The position numbers and the translations under genes are program-made. Of a stretch of DNA of 64,000 bases, positions 25,884 through 34,681 are shown piece after piece. Position 1 is the first letter of the stretch. Every line of letters starts with the position of its first letter. A model generated the notes under the pieces. The model had not been told where the DNA came from and did no database searches. It saw only the letters and a list, made by a program, of their open reading frames with translations. The stretch comes from Ardenticatenaceae bacterium (GTDB lineage Bacteria > Chloroflexota > Anaerolineae > Promineifilales > Promineifilaceae). The DNA is taken from positions 62,001-126,000 of the forward strand of contig WYBM01000060.1 in the NCBI GenBank assembly GCA_011525915.1, given 5' to 3'.

Positions 25884-25905
25884 ACGTTTAGTTTGAACTA
25901 AACGT
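25884..25905. promoter_or_regulatory. perfect 22-bp palindromic operator
   Basis: ACGTTTAGTT-TG-AACTAAACGT, abutting the -10 box and 19 bases before the start codon. A dimeric repressor bound here would block initiation; the MarR/GbsR-like product of the first gene is the obvious candidate. Confidence 0.75.
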
Positions 25906-25924
25906 TATCAACAAAGGAAACACA

Positions 25925-26464
25925 ATGGAAGAACAACTCACCCTGGCCCGCCAAAATTTCATTCAGAGCATGAGCCGTATCAGCCATTTTTGGGGCTTTC
26001 CTAAAGCGATGGGCGCCATTTACGGCGCCATTTACCTGTCACCTCAGCCCATTTCATTGGATGAATTGGTGGAACAGGTGAGCGTGACAAAAGGGGCTGT
26101 CAGCACCAACGTGCGTCTGTTAGAGCGGCTGGGCATGGTGCATAAACACCTGGAAGTGGGTGACCGCAAAGATTATTACACGGCGGAAACCGACTTCTGG
26201 AAAGTGATTCGTGGCGTGCTGCGGGAACGGGAACAACAAGAATTTGACCTGGCGCTGCGCACCGTTGGTGAAAGCTTGAAGATGGCCCGGTCACCGGAGG
26301 CGCTGGCCACAGATGCAGCCACGGCCGTCTTTTACCAGCAGCGTATGACCAACATTCAAGACTTCTTTAACAACCTGGACAATCTGGTGGCCATGCTCAT
26401 TGCTTTGGACAATTTGCGCTCTGGCAACCTCTCTCGCTTGTTTGGCCATAGTTCAGAGCGGTGA
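25925..26464 (+). CDS. GbsR/MarR-type transcriptional regulator
   Basis: 179 residues. Winged helix at about 25-105 (GAIYLSPQPISLDELVEQVS then VTKGAVSTNVRLLERLGMVH, with the wing LEVGDRKDYYTAE), matching GbsR-like regulators of osmoprotectant genes, then a helical dimerisation tail. Ribosome site AAAGGAAAC. The perfect palindrome in front points to autorepression. Downstream on the same strand are a small membrane protein and an NmrA-like reductase, probably its regulon; no glycine-betaine genes are present. Confidence 0.88.
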   Translation: MEEQLTLARQNFIQSMSRISHFWGFPKAMGAIYGAIYLSPQPISLDELVEQVSVTKGAVSTNVRLLERLGMVHKHLEVGDRKDYYTAETDFWKVIRGVLREREQQEFDLALRTVGESLKMARSPEALATDAATAVFYQQRMTNIQDFFNNLDNLVAMLIALDNLRSGNLSRLFGHSSER

Positions 26465-26513
26465 CCCCACTTTTGTCTTCGGCGACAGACTCTATAGGCA
26501 GCCGCCCATCACG

Positions 26514-26954
26514 ATGAATAAAAGTCACCCTCCCGGAGGTTTCATCCCAGATGACCTTGATCGTAGGAGCCTCCGGCAGGGTATTCTCGGAGGGGGAAAG
26601 GATAAGCTCATGTTTATTGGCGCATATGTATGCAGCAGCGGTCTGATCTTCCTGGTGGCCCTGGGCTTGCTTACGGTCTTAAGTTCTGCAGATGACCCCG
26701 TGGGGCGCTGGCGACAGCAGATAGTGAAGTATATGCTCCTGTCACTGGGGCTAAGTGGGGTGGGACTGACCCTGTTCCTGGCACTATCAGCCGTAACCGG
26801 TATTTTGCCGATGGGCGGCGCGGGCAGTTACAGCCTGCCCCAAGATTACCTGTCATACGGGGTTATGGGTTGGCTTATCCTGCTGATAGCCATAGGGGGC
26901 ATTCTGTCACCGGCATTCACAGCCATGTGGCTGCACAAATATCCTCAAATTTAA
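26514..26954 (+). CDS. hypothetical membrane protein, 146 aa
   Basis: Starts at the ATG at 26514 (MNKSHPPGGFIPDDLDRR); the earlier ATG at 26400 lies inside the preceding gene. Three predicted spans: about 33-55 (IGAYVCSSGLIFLVALGLLTV), 72-95 and 115-138 (GVMGWLILLIAIGGILSPA), with a short loop rich in Gly/Ser. No family recognised and no strong ribosome site. Sits 49 bases after the GbsR-like gene and 30 bases before the reductase, so likely one operon. Confidence 0.65.
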   Translation: MNKSHPPGGFIPDDLDRRSLRQGILGGGKDKLMFIGAYVCSSGLIFLVALGLLTVLSSADDPVGRWRQQIVKYMLLSLGLSGVGLTLFLALSAVTGILPMGGAGSYSLPQDYLSYGVMGWLILLIAIGGILSPAFTAMWLHKYPQI

Positions 26955-26984
26955 TCATAAATTTACCATCACAAGGAGACATTT

Positions 26985-27926
26985 ATGTCAACACAACAAC
27001 TTCACGCGGTTACAGGTGCCTTTGGCTATTCGGGCAAATACATAGCCCGGCGGCTGCTAGAGCAGGGCAAACCCGTGGTCACTTTAACCAATTCAGCAGA
27101 CCGCACCAATGAGTTTCACGGCCGTGTTCCCGCCCGTCCCTTCAACTTTGACGATCCGGCCCAACTGGCAACATCACTGCAAGGGGTTGACGTTCTCTAC
27201 AACACCTATTGGGTGCGTTTTAACCACAAAACGTTTAAACATGCTGACGCCGTGCAAAACAGTATTGCCCTGTTTCATGCGGCCAAAGCTGCTGGCGTCC
27301 GGCGCATCATCCACGTCAGCATTACCAACCCGTCATCTGATTCATCGTTAGAATATTTCCGTGGCAAGGCCATTTTAGAGCAGGCGCTGATAGGCACCGG
27401 CCTCTCATACGCCATTTTGCGACCGACAGTACTGTTTGGCAAAGAAGACATCCTCATCAACAACATCACCTGGATGCTGCGTAAGTTCCCTGTGTTTGGC
27501 GTATTTGGTGATGGAAAGTACCGGATGCAGCCCATTTTTGTAGATGATCTGGCCAGGCTGGCCGTAGAGCAGGGCCATAAAGATGACAATACCATCCTCA
27601 ACGCCATTGGCCCGGAGACATTTACTTACCGTGAGCTTGTGCAAACGTTGGGCAGTATCATCGGCGTGAAACGGCCGATTCTTTCCGTTCCCCCTACGCT
27701 GGGTTTTGTAGTAGGGCAGGTAGTGGGCCGCCTGGTCAACGACGTGCTGATCACCCGCGAAGAGATTGACGGCTTAATGGCCGACCTGTTACACGTAGAC
27801 ACGCCGCCAACAGGCACCACCCGCCTGACCAATTGGGCCCGACAAAACGCACACTCGCTGGGTAAGCAGTATACCAGCGAACTGGCCCGACGTCGGAACC
27901 GCCAGGCGGCCTATGCTTCTAACTAA
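26985..27926 (+). CDS. NmrA/NDUFA9-like NAD(P)-binding protein
   Basis: 313 residues of the atypical short-chain reductase group. Nucleotide motif VTGAFGYSGKYIARRLLEQG (8-27; GxFGxxG), then VDVLYNTYW, IIHVSITNP, FRGKAILEQ and LRPTVLFG. The usual YxxxK is replaced by YFRGK, as in NmrA/complex-I-subunit-like sensors and quinone reductases, so catalysis is not assured. AAGGAG precedes the ATG. Last gene of the GbsR-type operon; an interspersed repeat follows its stop. Confidence 0.85.
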   Translation: MSTQQLHAVTGAFGYSGKYIARRLLEQGKPVVTLTNSADRTNEFHGRVPARPFNFDDPAQLATSLQGVDVLYNTYWVRFNHKTFKHADAVQNSIALFHAAKAAGVRRIIHVSITNPSSDSSLEYFRGKAILEQALIGTGLSYAILRPTVLFGKEDILINNITWMLRKFPVFGVFGDGKYRMQPIFVDDLARLAVEQGHKDDNTILNAIGPETFTYRELVQTLGSIIGVKRPILSVPPTLGFVVGQVVGRLVNDVLITREEIDGLMADLLHVDTPPTGTTRLTNWARQNAHSLGKQYTSELARRRNRQAAYASN

Positions 27927-28160
27927 TACCGGTTTTCAGTCATCAGTATATAGTTTTCAGTGCTGGCTACCTCTGGAAATAGTCTACTGAAAACTGATGA
28001 CAGGCTTCTGATTACTGGTACCAGGTACTAGGTAAACCGCGAAAAGTTTTCGGATGTAAAAAGAGGCGTTTTCTCGCGGTTTCCTCGAGGAATCGGCAGC
28101 GCCTCAAGCGATCTTAATTTCGAAATATTGTTGCCGATTACCTAACACACCTTCCGGGAA
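27927..28160. repeat. intergenic repeat cluster with 45-bp element copy 2
   Basis: 27952-27995 is the inverted copy of the element at 6305-6349 (terminal repeats AGTTTTCAGT/ACTGAAAACT, one substitution and one deleted base), flanked by CATCAGTATA and CTGATGACAGG heptads. Further on, AAACCGCGA (28034-28042) pairs with TCGCGGTTT (28074-28082), and AATCGGCA pairs with TGCCGATT around 28091-28141. Confidence 0.7.
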
Positions 28161-28167
28161 ACAACCA

Positions 28168-28200
28168 TGCCGCCAACGGCCGTACGTACTGTTGGCGGCA
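28168..28200 (-). terminator. hairpin downstream of the AfsR-like gene
   Basis: TGCCGCCAAC (28168-28177) with GTTGGCGGCA (28191-28200); on the minus strand the stem is followed by TGGTTGTTTCC. The loop contains an ACGGCCGT overlap. Confidence 0.6.
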
Positions 28201-28211
28201 TCCTCCACAAT

Positions 28212-31200
28212 TTATTCTCCCCGTCTATACGCAGCCATAATCGCCTGATGGACGGCCACCCCCTCTAAAAACGTACGGCGTGTGGCGGCATCTGCCAGTT
28301 GGGCAGCTTGTTTTTGTAACAGGTCATAGGCATGGATGAGAATAGCCGGGGCCCGGCCGTCACCAACTGCCTCCAGCGTTTCATAGCAGGTCAGGTATAC
28401 CCGCAAAGGCTGCTCGCTGACACTCACCTGGCCGCTTTCCACCGCCGGCAACATCGCTTCTACCAGGGCCAACGCCCCGGCCACATCGCCCTGTAAACGG
28501 GCCACCTGCGCCAGCCCGGCTTGCGCGTCTACCATCGGCGACGTTTCCCCCAATTCTTCCCGGATAGCCAGAGCCTGTTTGTATGCCGCTGCAGCCTCTT
28601 CCAGGCGGGAAAGCCCCACCAAACCATCTGCCAGATGGGTATAGGCATACGCTTCCGTAATCCTATCACCTAAATCATGCGCTATAGATTGGGCGACCTG
28701 GCTGTGGGCTACAGCGGCAGCCTCATCCCCCAGCATGTGTACCAACAGCCCTAAATTAGAAAGCGTCATCGCTTCATCACGTCGCCGTCCCATCTCCTGG
28801 TAAAGCTGCAAGGCGGCTGTAAAATAACGGTGGGCATTTTCATAATCTCCCTGCTGCATCAACAAGCTGCCCAGGTTGTTGAGCGCCAGGCTCTCTCCTT
28901 GCCGTTCACCCAATTGCCGTTTCAGATCAAGCGCCTCTTCATAGGCGGCCCGTGCCCCAGCCAGGTTGCCCAGACTACGCAGCACCACCCCCAGGTTAAT
29001 CAACAGTTTGCTTTGCACGATATGGTTGCCCAAATCTGCCGCTATTTGCAAACCCTGCTCGTAATAAACGCGGGCCGTTGACAGTTCACCCAGCTTTTTA
29101 GCGACAACCCCCAGGTTACTTAACAGGCCCGCTTCTGACCAGCGGTTACCCTGCTGCCGATGCATGTGCAAGGCGGTTTCAAATTGTGCTCTGGCAGCTT
29201 CATAATGACCATGATAGAAGTCTAGCAAACCCATCAGCCGGTAACCTTCGGCCAGAAGTCCCTGGCAGTACTCTGCTGCCGGCAAACCGTACTCAGGAAT
29301 GGCTACCTGGGCATCTGATTGAGCCAGATAAAGCGTTGTTTCCACGTGTGAACGGGCAGCATCGTAGCTGCTTTGGTTGATAAGGGTACGGCCGAGTTCC
29401 AAATGAGCCGCGGCGGCCACGGCCGTGCCTTCCCCCACCCATTGCCAGGCCAGTTGCACCTGCGCGGCAGCCAGCTCATAATGGCCTGCCTCATTGTGAA
29501 AACCAGCCACAAGCACGTGACACAAGGCCAACAGCTCACCTAAACCTTCTAACAATTTTGATGCTGCGGGCTGCTGGCTTAAGTGGGAAACGGCCGTGGC
29601 AAACAGCACCGCCCCCTCTTGAAATGGCCCGCGCAAACGGTAATACTGGGCCAGCCCAGGGGCAGCGCGGGCCAGGGCGGGCACATCTCCGTGGACGGCC
29701 GCCCACTGCCACGCCTGGCGCACATTGTCAATATTGGCTCGCAAAGAAGCCATCGCCTGCCTGGCACGTGGCCCATTCAGGTCTGCACCATGCCGCTGCG
29801 CCAGACGGGAATAAAAGTCAGCATGTTGGCCGGCAGCGACCTGGGCGGCGGCCTGATCTTCTGCCAGTTTGGCCGCTGCATAATAGCGAATGACTTCATG
29901 TAGGTGGTAACGGCCGTTTTCCCCCAACTGTAAAAATGACTTATCCACCAATCCCAACAGGTCTGTGTAATGGGCTCCTGTGATAGCAAAGGCCGCTTCG
30001 GCCGTAAACCCGCGGCGAAACACCGAAAGCATCTGGCAAATCTTTTGTTCTGCCGGATGCAGATGTGCCCAACTGCTGTCAAAAACGGCGCGTAAACTGC
30101 GATGGCGGTCTGTCTTTCCCGCCATCCGCAAAAAGTCCAGGCTGTGGGTAATGGCGGCGGTGACCACGGCCGTATCCTGAGCGGCGGCAGCGGCTGCGGC
30201 CAATTCAATGGCCAAGGGAGAGCCTTCTACCAGACGACAAATGGTAGCGGCATGTGGCAGGTTTTCAGGGGTTAAGCAGAAGCTGGCCCTTGCCTCTCTG
30301 GCACGTTTGGCAAATAACTGGAGGGCGGGCGTTTGTACGGTCGTTTCTGGCAGGGCATCAGCCGCCGGATAAGGCAGGCCTGTCAGGGCAAACACCTGTT
30401 CCGCCTGAAAATGGAACCGCTCACGGGATGTGGCCAGTACAGTGACTTGAGGAACGTGCTGCAACATAGCGGCGATAACAGCCAAACCTTCGGCCAGGTC
30501 TGGCTGTAAAAGTGTTTCACAATTATCTAAAATCAGGAGCATCTCTCGGCCTTGAAGCTGGTTTAACAGCTGTACCAGAGGCGCACCTGGTCCGGCCAGG
30601 GAGATGTTTAGGGCATCGGCAATGACAGAGGTCACCGCACTGATTGAATCCAACGCAGCAAAAGTGACACAGTGCACACCATGGAGGTAATCGGCGGTGC
30701 GTTCGGCCGCCACTTGCAGCGCCAGCCGCGTTTTGCCAATGCCACCTGGTCCCAACAAGGTCAGCAGGCGACAATGGGGATCATTTAAATAGTGGTGAAT
30801 CTGGCTCTTTTCCTCTTCACGACCCACAAAAGTGGCGATCAGTTCAGGGAGTTCGGTATCATCTGGGACGGCCGTTTGCAAACGCCGGTATAGCGCAGTG
30901 GTCGCTTGTGTCGGCGTCACCCCTAATTCATCAGCCAGAAGGCGGGCACAACTCTGATATTGGGCCATGGCGTCAGCCAGGTGGCCGCTGCGGGCCAACA
31001 ACAACATCAACTGACGATGAGCATATTCGCTTAGTGGGTCCAACGCTATTAACCGGCGCGCATAGGAAATGCCGGCCTCATAGGTACGCTGCTGTAAAAA
31101 GTGCTGTGTCAGGGCGCGCAGCACATCCACCAGGTGCCGTCTTAAGCGCTCGCGCTCCAGCGCCGCCCACGCTTCAAAGTCTCGCGCATCTGACAGGTGC

Positions 31201-31592
31201 AGCCCGGCTAAAAAATCACCCTGGTAGAGGGCAACGGCCTGCTGCCATTGTGCCGGGGCTGCCTGTTCATGTGGCTTTGTTGCCAACGCTACAAATTCGG
31301 CGCTATCCAGCCAGTAAGGAGCTTGGTGGTTAAAAGCAACCGTTTGTCGTTCAATGATCAGGTAATCCGCCAGGTGTTTACGCAGGACAGAAAGCAATTT
31401 ACGCAGGTTAGCCATGGCCTGTTCCGGGTCACTGTCGTCCCAGAAGATAGTCGCCAGGGTTTCACGGGACAACGGCCGTGCCTGGCAAACCAGATAGGCA
31501 AGTAAAGCTTCCGCCTTACGCGAGTTAAAGCTAGCAGCTGGTTTATCATGATGTGTCAACGTAAACTCACGAAAGAGGCAGATGCGTAACAT
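28212..31592 (-). CDS. AfsR/SARP-like regulator: winged helix, BTAD, NB-ARC, TPR
   Basis: 1126 residues. Order: OmpR-type winged helix (1-95; SFNSRKAEALLAYLVCQARP), BTAD (100-240; LDPLSEYAHRQLMLLLARSG, LADELGVTP), NB-ARC ATPase with P-loop GPGGIGKT (281-288), LILDNCE (Walker B type) and GSPLAIELA, then about a dozen TPRs (650-1100; LLSNLGVVAKKLG, LALNNLGSLLMQQGDYE). Streptomyces AfsR-type proteins are ATP-gated activators integrating signals by TPR contacts. Only 7 bases separate it from the OmpR-type regulator upstream, so both are made together. The window's first gene may be the tail of a paralogue. Target genes unknown; the ABC importer lies divergently beyond the regulator. Confidence 0.92.
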   Translation of the reverse strand: MLRICLFREFTLTHHDKPAASFNSRKAEALLAYLVCQARPLSRETLATIFWDDSDPEQAMANLRKLLSVLRKHLADYLIIERQTVAFNHQAPYWLDSAEFVALATKPHEQAAPAQWQQAVALYQGDFLAGLHLSDARDFEAWAALERERLRRHLVDVLRALTQHFLQQRTYEAGISYARRLIALDPLSEYAHRQLMLLLARSGHLADAMAQYQSCARLLADELGVTPTQATTALYRRLQTAVPDDTELPELIATFVGREEEKSQIHHYLNDPHCRLLTLLGPGGIGKTRLALQVAAERTADYLHGVHCVTFAALDSISAVTSVIADALNISLAGPGAPLVQLLNQLQGREMLLILDNCETLLQPDLAEGLAVIAAMLQHVPQVTVLATSRERFHFQAEQVFALTGLPYPAADALPETTVQTPALQLFAKRAREARASFCLTPENLPHAATICRLVEGSPLAIELAAAAAAAQDTAVVTAAITHSLDFLRMAGKTDRHRSLRAVFDSSWAHLHPAEQKICQMLSVFRRGFTAEAAFAITGAHYTDLLGLVDKSFLQLGENGRYHLHEVIRYYAAAKLAEDQAAAQVAAGQHADFYSRLAQRHGADLNGPRARQAMASLRANIDNVRQAWQWAAVHGDVPALARAAPGLAQYYRLRGPFQEGAVLFATAVSHLSQQPAASKLLEGLGELLALCHVLVAGFHNEAGHYELAAAQVQLAWQWVGEGTAVAAAAHLELGRTLINQSSYDAARSHVETTLYLAQSDAQVAIPEYGLPAAEYCQGLLAEGYRLMGLLDFYHGHYEAARAQFETALHMHRQQGNRWSEAGLLSNLGVVAKKLGELSTARVYYEQGLQIAADLGNHIVQSKLLINLGVVLRSLGNLAGARAAYEEALDLKRQLGERQGESLALNNLGSLLMQQGDYENAHRYFTAALQLYQEMGRRRDEAMTLSNLGLLVHMLGDEAAAVAHSQVAQSIAHDLGDRITEAYAYTHLADGLVGLSRLEEAAAAYKQALAIREELGETSPMVDAQAGLAQVARLQGDVAGALALVEAMLPAVESGQVSVSEQPLRVYLTCYETLEAVGDGRAPAILIHAYDLLQKQAAQLADAATRRTFLEGVAVHQAIMAAYRRGE

Positions 31593-31599
31593 GGTGTAC

Positions 31600-32298
31600 T
31601 CAGGCGGCAGCCACTAACCGATAACCGAACCCCCGTACCGTTTGCAGCAGTTCCGGCGCACTGCTATCTGCTTCGATTTTGGCCCGTAAGCGCTGGATAT
31701 GAACATCTACTGTACGCGAATCACCCAAATAATCATACCCCCAGACCTCACGCAGCAATGTTTCCCGGCCAAAGACGTACCCCGGCCGCTGCATAAAGAG
31801 GTGAAGCAGGGCAAATTCTTTAGGTGTCAGATCGACTGCCCGCCCCTCTCGTTCTACCCGGCATTGTTGGGGGTATAGGGTCAGGGGGCCACATTGTAAC
31901 GGCCGTGGCGCCTGCACTACAGTTTCCTTTTGGCCTATCAACCGAAACAACGCCCTTACCTGGGCCAGCAGTTCTCCCGGTGTAAAAGGTTTTGTCAGGT
32001 AAGCATCGGCACCAAGTTCTAGCCCCATCACCTTATCTGGTAATGTGTCTTTGGCCGTCAACATTAATATGGGCACATAAACCGGCAGTTTACGAATTTC
32101 CTGGCAAACACGATACCCATCAATGCCTGGCAGCATGACATCCAGCACCACCAGGTCAGGCGTCTCAGACAATTGGGCCAAAGCTGCTTCTCCTGTTTTG
32201 GCTACGATGACCTGGAAACCAGCGCGCCCAAAAATCACAGTCAGGGCACTGGTAATGGCTGGTTCATCATCTACCAACAAGATTTGTTTTTGCTCCAT
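31600..32298 (-). CDS. OmpR/PhoB-family response regulator
   Basis: 232 residues: receiver with D10/D11, D53 (VVLDVMLPGID), T (MLTAKD) and K (LTKPFTP), then a winged helix ending YDYLGDSRTVDVHIQRLRAK and VRGFGYRLV. No kinase gene adjoins; the 7TM kinase at 15291 is a candidate partner only by elimination. Shares an operon with the AfsR-like gene and is divergent from the first ABC importer, which it might control. Confidence 0.93.
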   Translation of the reverse strand: MEQKQILLVDDEPAITSALTVIFGRAGFQVIVAKTGEAALAQLSETPDLVVLDVMLPGIDGYRVCQEIRKLPVYVPILMLTAKDTLPDKVMGLELGADAYLTKPFTPGELLAQVRALFRLIGQKETVVQAPRPLQCGPLTLYPQQCRVEREGRAVDLTPKEFALLHLFMQRPGYVFGRETLLREVWGYDYLGDSRTVDVHIQRLRAKIEADSSAPELLQTVRGFGYRLVAAA

Positions 32299-32486
32299 AG
32301 AAAGGCACTATAACATACAAGCTGTTCGTAGAAAACTTGCAAAGTTGCAGAGTTAAAAACTTCTTGTAAACTAGGCAAAAGGGATCAAAGGGAGTACAAT
32401 TAGCGACGTTTACGGGGCATGATGGTGAAACAAACCGTTATTAACCGGGCATTTAGTACAAGTGCATAAAAAATTGACAAACAAAT

Positions 32487-33494
32487 ATGAAGACACCAGT
32501 TCTAGACGTTAAAGACCTTACAACACGGTTTTACACCGAAGATGGTATTGTTTACGCTGTCAATGGCATTAGCTATACCCTTCGTGAAGGGGAATCCATG
32601 GCCATTGTCGGTGAAAGTGGTTCTGGTAAATCAGTGGGGGTCATGTCCATCATAGGGCTCATCCCCAGCCCGCCAGGCAAAGTGGAAGCAGGGTCGGTCT
32701 CATACAACGGCCGTGACCTTTTAAAACTTTCTCCTGAGGAACTGCGCCAGATACGGGGCCGGGAAATCGCCATGATTTTTCAAGACCCCATGACCTCCTT
32801 AAATCCGGTCCTTACCGTTGGTCGCCAGCTTACCGAAGCCCTGATACTCCATTTAGATATGACTCAGACTCAAGCTAAAGAGCGCGCCGCCGAACTCTTA
32901 AGCATTGTGGGCATTCCCAATGCCCGGGATCGTTTAGAAGATTATCCACATCAATTTTCTGGCGGCCAGCGGCAGCGCATTATGATTGCCATGGCGCTGA
33001 GCTGCAACCCCTCCATCCTCATCGCCGATGAACCCACGACCGCCCTGGATGTCACCATCCAGGCTCAGATCGTTGAGCTGGTCAAGAAACTGCAATCCGA
33101 ACTGGGTATGGCCATTATCTGGATCACCCATGATCTGGGCGTCGTGGCCGGCATGGTGCAAAAAGTGGCGGTTATGTATGCCGGTTTTATTATTGAATAT
33201 GGCGCCGTCAATGACCTGTACACCAGAACAAGCCATCCTTATACCCTGGGCTTATTAAAATCCATCCCCCAGGTAGACGCAAAAGAACGCACCCGCTTAT
33301 CTTCCATTGAAGGTCTTCCCCCTGACCTCCTCCAGGAACCAACGCACTGTCCCTTTGCGCCCCGCTGTTCTTTTGCCATCGATAAATGCTGGGCTGAAAA
33401 CCCCCCTTTATTGCCTGTGGCCCCCAATCACACCTCGGCCTGTTGGCGCTGGGAAGAGGTTCGCAATCAAAGCAAAGCTGGAGTCGCTGCATGA
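32487..33494 (+). CDS. oligopeptide ABC transporter ATPase (OppD/DppD type), importer 1
   Basis: 335 residues. Walker A GESGSGKS, Q-loop FQDPMTSLNPV, signature FSGGQRQRIMIAMAL, Walker B ILIADEPTTALD, H-loop WITHDLGV; C-terminal oligo_HPY extension with CPFAPRCSFAIDKC, whose cysteines can hold an iron-sulfur cluster in this family. One of two ATPases powering the importer. Ends in an ATGA overlap with the second ATPase. The last ACGGCCGT before the 6.7-kb gap lies here, at about 32707. Confidence 0.95.
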   Translation: MKTPVLDVKDLTTRFYTEDGIVYAVNGISYTLREGESMAIVGESGSGKSVGVMSIIGLIPSPPGKVEAGSVSYNGRDLLKLSPEELRQIRGREIAMIFQDPMTSLNPVLTVGRQLTEALILHLDMTQTQAKERAAELLSIVGIPNARDRLEDYPHQFSGGQRQRIMIAMALSCNPSILIADEPTTALDVTIQAQIVELVKKLQSELGMAIIWITHDLGVVAGMVQKVAVMYAGFIIEYGAVNDLYTRTSHPYTLGLLKSIPQVDAKERTRLSSIEGLPPDLLQEPTHCPFAPRCSFAIDKCWAENPPLLPVAPNHTSACWRWEEVRNQSKAGVAA

Positions 33495-34498
33495 GTCAAG
33501 AAAATGGAAAAGAAATCCTGGTCCGTGTCAAAGACCTGAAATTACACTTCCCCATTATGCGTGGCGTTATTCGGCGTCAGGTAGGCGCTGTTCAGGCAGT
33601 AGATGGCCTGACTTTTAACATCTATAAGGGTGAAACTCTGGGGCTTGTAGGTGAAAGCGGCTGCGGCAAATCCACCACCGGCCGTGCCATTCTGCAATTG
33701 CTCAAACCGACAGCCGGCGAGGTTTTCCTCAATGATCGGGATCTGACCAAACTAGGTAAAAGCGAACTGCGTCGGTCGCGTCGTCATATGCAAATGATCT
33801 TTCAAGACCCGCAGGCTTCTTTGAATCCCCGCCTCACCGTCGGCAGCATCATCAGTGAGCCGCTGGAAATTCATAATATCGGCAACAAAGAAAGCCGCAA
33901 AGAACGGGTGCAAGAACTGCTCAGAGTAGTAGGGCTGAACCCTTACTTCATCAGCCGCTACCCCCATGAATTCTCTGGCGGGCAGCGGCAGCGCATTGGC
34001 ATTGCCCGTGCGTTAGCCACAAATCCTAGTTTTATTGTGGCCGACGAGCCTATCTCCGCGCTTGACGTTTCCATCCAGGCTCAGGTTGTCAACCTTCTTG
34101 ACGATTTAAAAGCCGAATTAGGACTGACCTATTTGTTCATCGCTCATGATCTTTCTATGGTGCGCTATATCAGCGACCGGGTGGCCGTCATGTACCTGGG
34201 CCGAATTGTAGAGTTAGCCAGCCGCGATGATGTATATGAGCAGCCTTTACATCCTTACACCCAGGCCCTGCTGTCAGCCATTCCTATTGCCGACCCGGAA
34301 AAGGAAACAAAGCGAGAGCGCATTATTCTAAAAGGCGAAGTGCCCAGCCCGGTGAACCCTCCTGCAGCCTGCCGCTTCCATACACGCTGTCAATATGCTA
34401 CGGACATTTGCAGCCAGCAAGACCCTGAATTCCGCAATCTGGGCACAGCCAGTCATCCGCACATGGTCGCCTGCCATCACGCAGAAAAATTCCTGTAA
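33491..34498 (+). CDS. oligopeptide ABC transporter ATPase (OppF/DppF type), importer 1
   Basis: 335 residues from the ATG at 33491, which overlaps the preceding TGA as ATGA; the earlier ATG at 33443 lies in the upstream gene. Walker A GESGCGKSTTG, FQDPQASLNPR, FSGGQRQRIGIARAL, VADEPISALDVS, FIAHDLSMV, and the C-terminal CRFHTRCQYATDIC. Pairs with the OppD-type ATPase. A 71-bp fold-back follows its stop and separates it from the binding-protein gene. Confidence 0.95.
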   Translation: MSQENGKEILVRVKDLKLHFPIMRGVIRRQVGAVQAVDGLTFNIYKGETLGLVGESGCGKSTTGRAILQLLKPTAGEVFLNDRDLTKLGKSELRRSRRHMQMIFQDPQASLNPRLTVGSIISEPLEIHNIGNKESRKERVQELLRVVGLNPYFISRYPHEFSGGQRQRIGIARALATNPSFIVADEPISALDVSIQAQVVNLLDDLKAELGLTYLFIAHDLSMVRYISDRVAVMYLGRIVELASRDDVYEQPLHPYTQALLSAIPIADPEKETKRERIILKGEVPSPVNPPAACRFHTRCQYATDICSQQDPEFRNLGTASHPHMVACHHAEKFL

Positions 34499-34502
34499 TT
34501 TT

Positions 34503-34573
34503 GTAGGGGTAAGGCAGTTGGGCAGCTGTTTGCACTGCAAGACAAATTGGTTTTCCAACTGCCTCGCCCCTAC
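34503..34573. repeat. 71-bp fold-back element bounded by GTAGGGG/CCCCTAC
   Basis: GTAGGGG-2-AGGCAGTTGG at the left pairs with CCAACTGCCT-2-CCCCTAC at the right; the 30-base centre is not palindromic. It lies inside the transporter operon and may reduce or process read-through between ATPases and binding protein. Related ends occur at 1984-2040. Confidence 0.65.
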
Positions 34574-34681
34574 CCATAGTAAGGAGGTGATGTCTGAAGA
34601 AAAAGTGATCAGCTTTTTTGGAAAGAGCGAGGAGTATACTGTATTAAACCCCCAAAAAATCTCAAATGTGGAGGAGATTCA

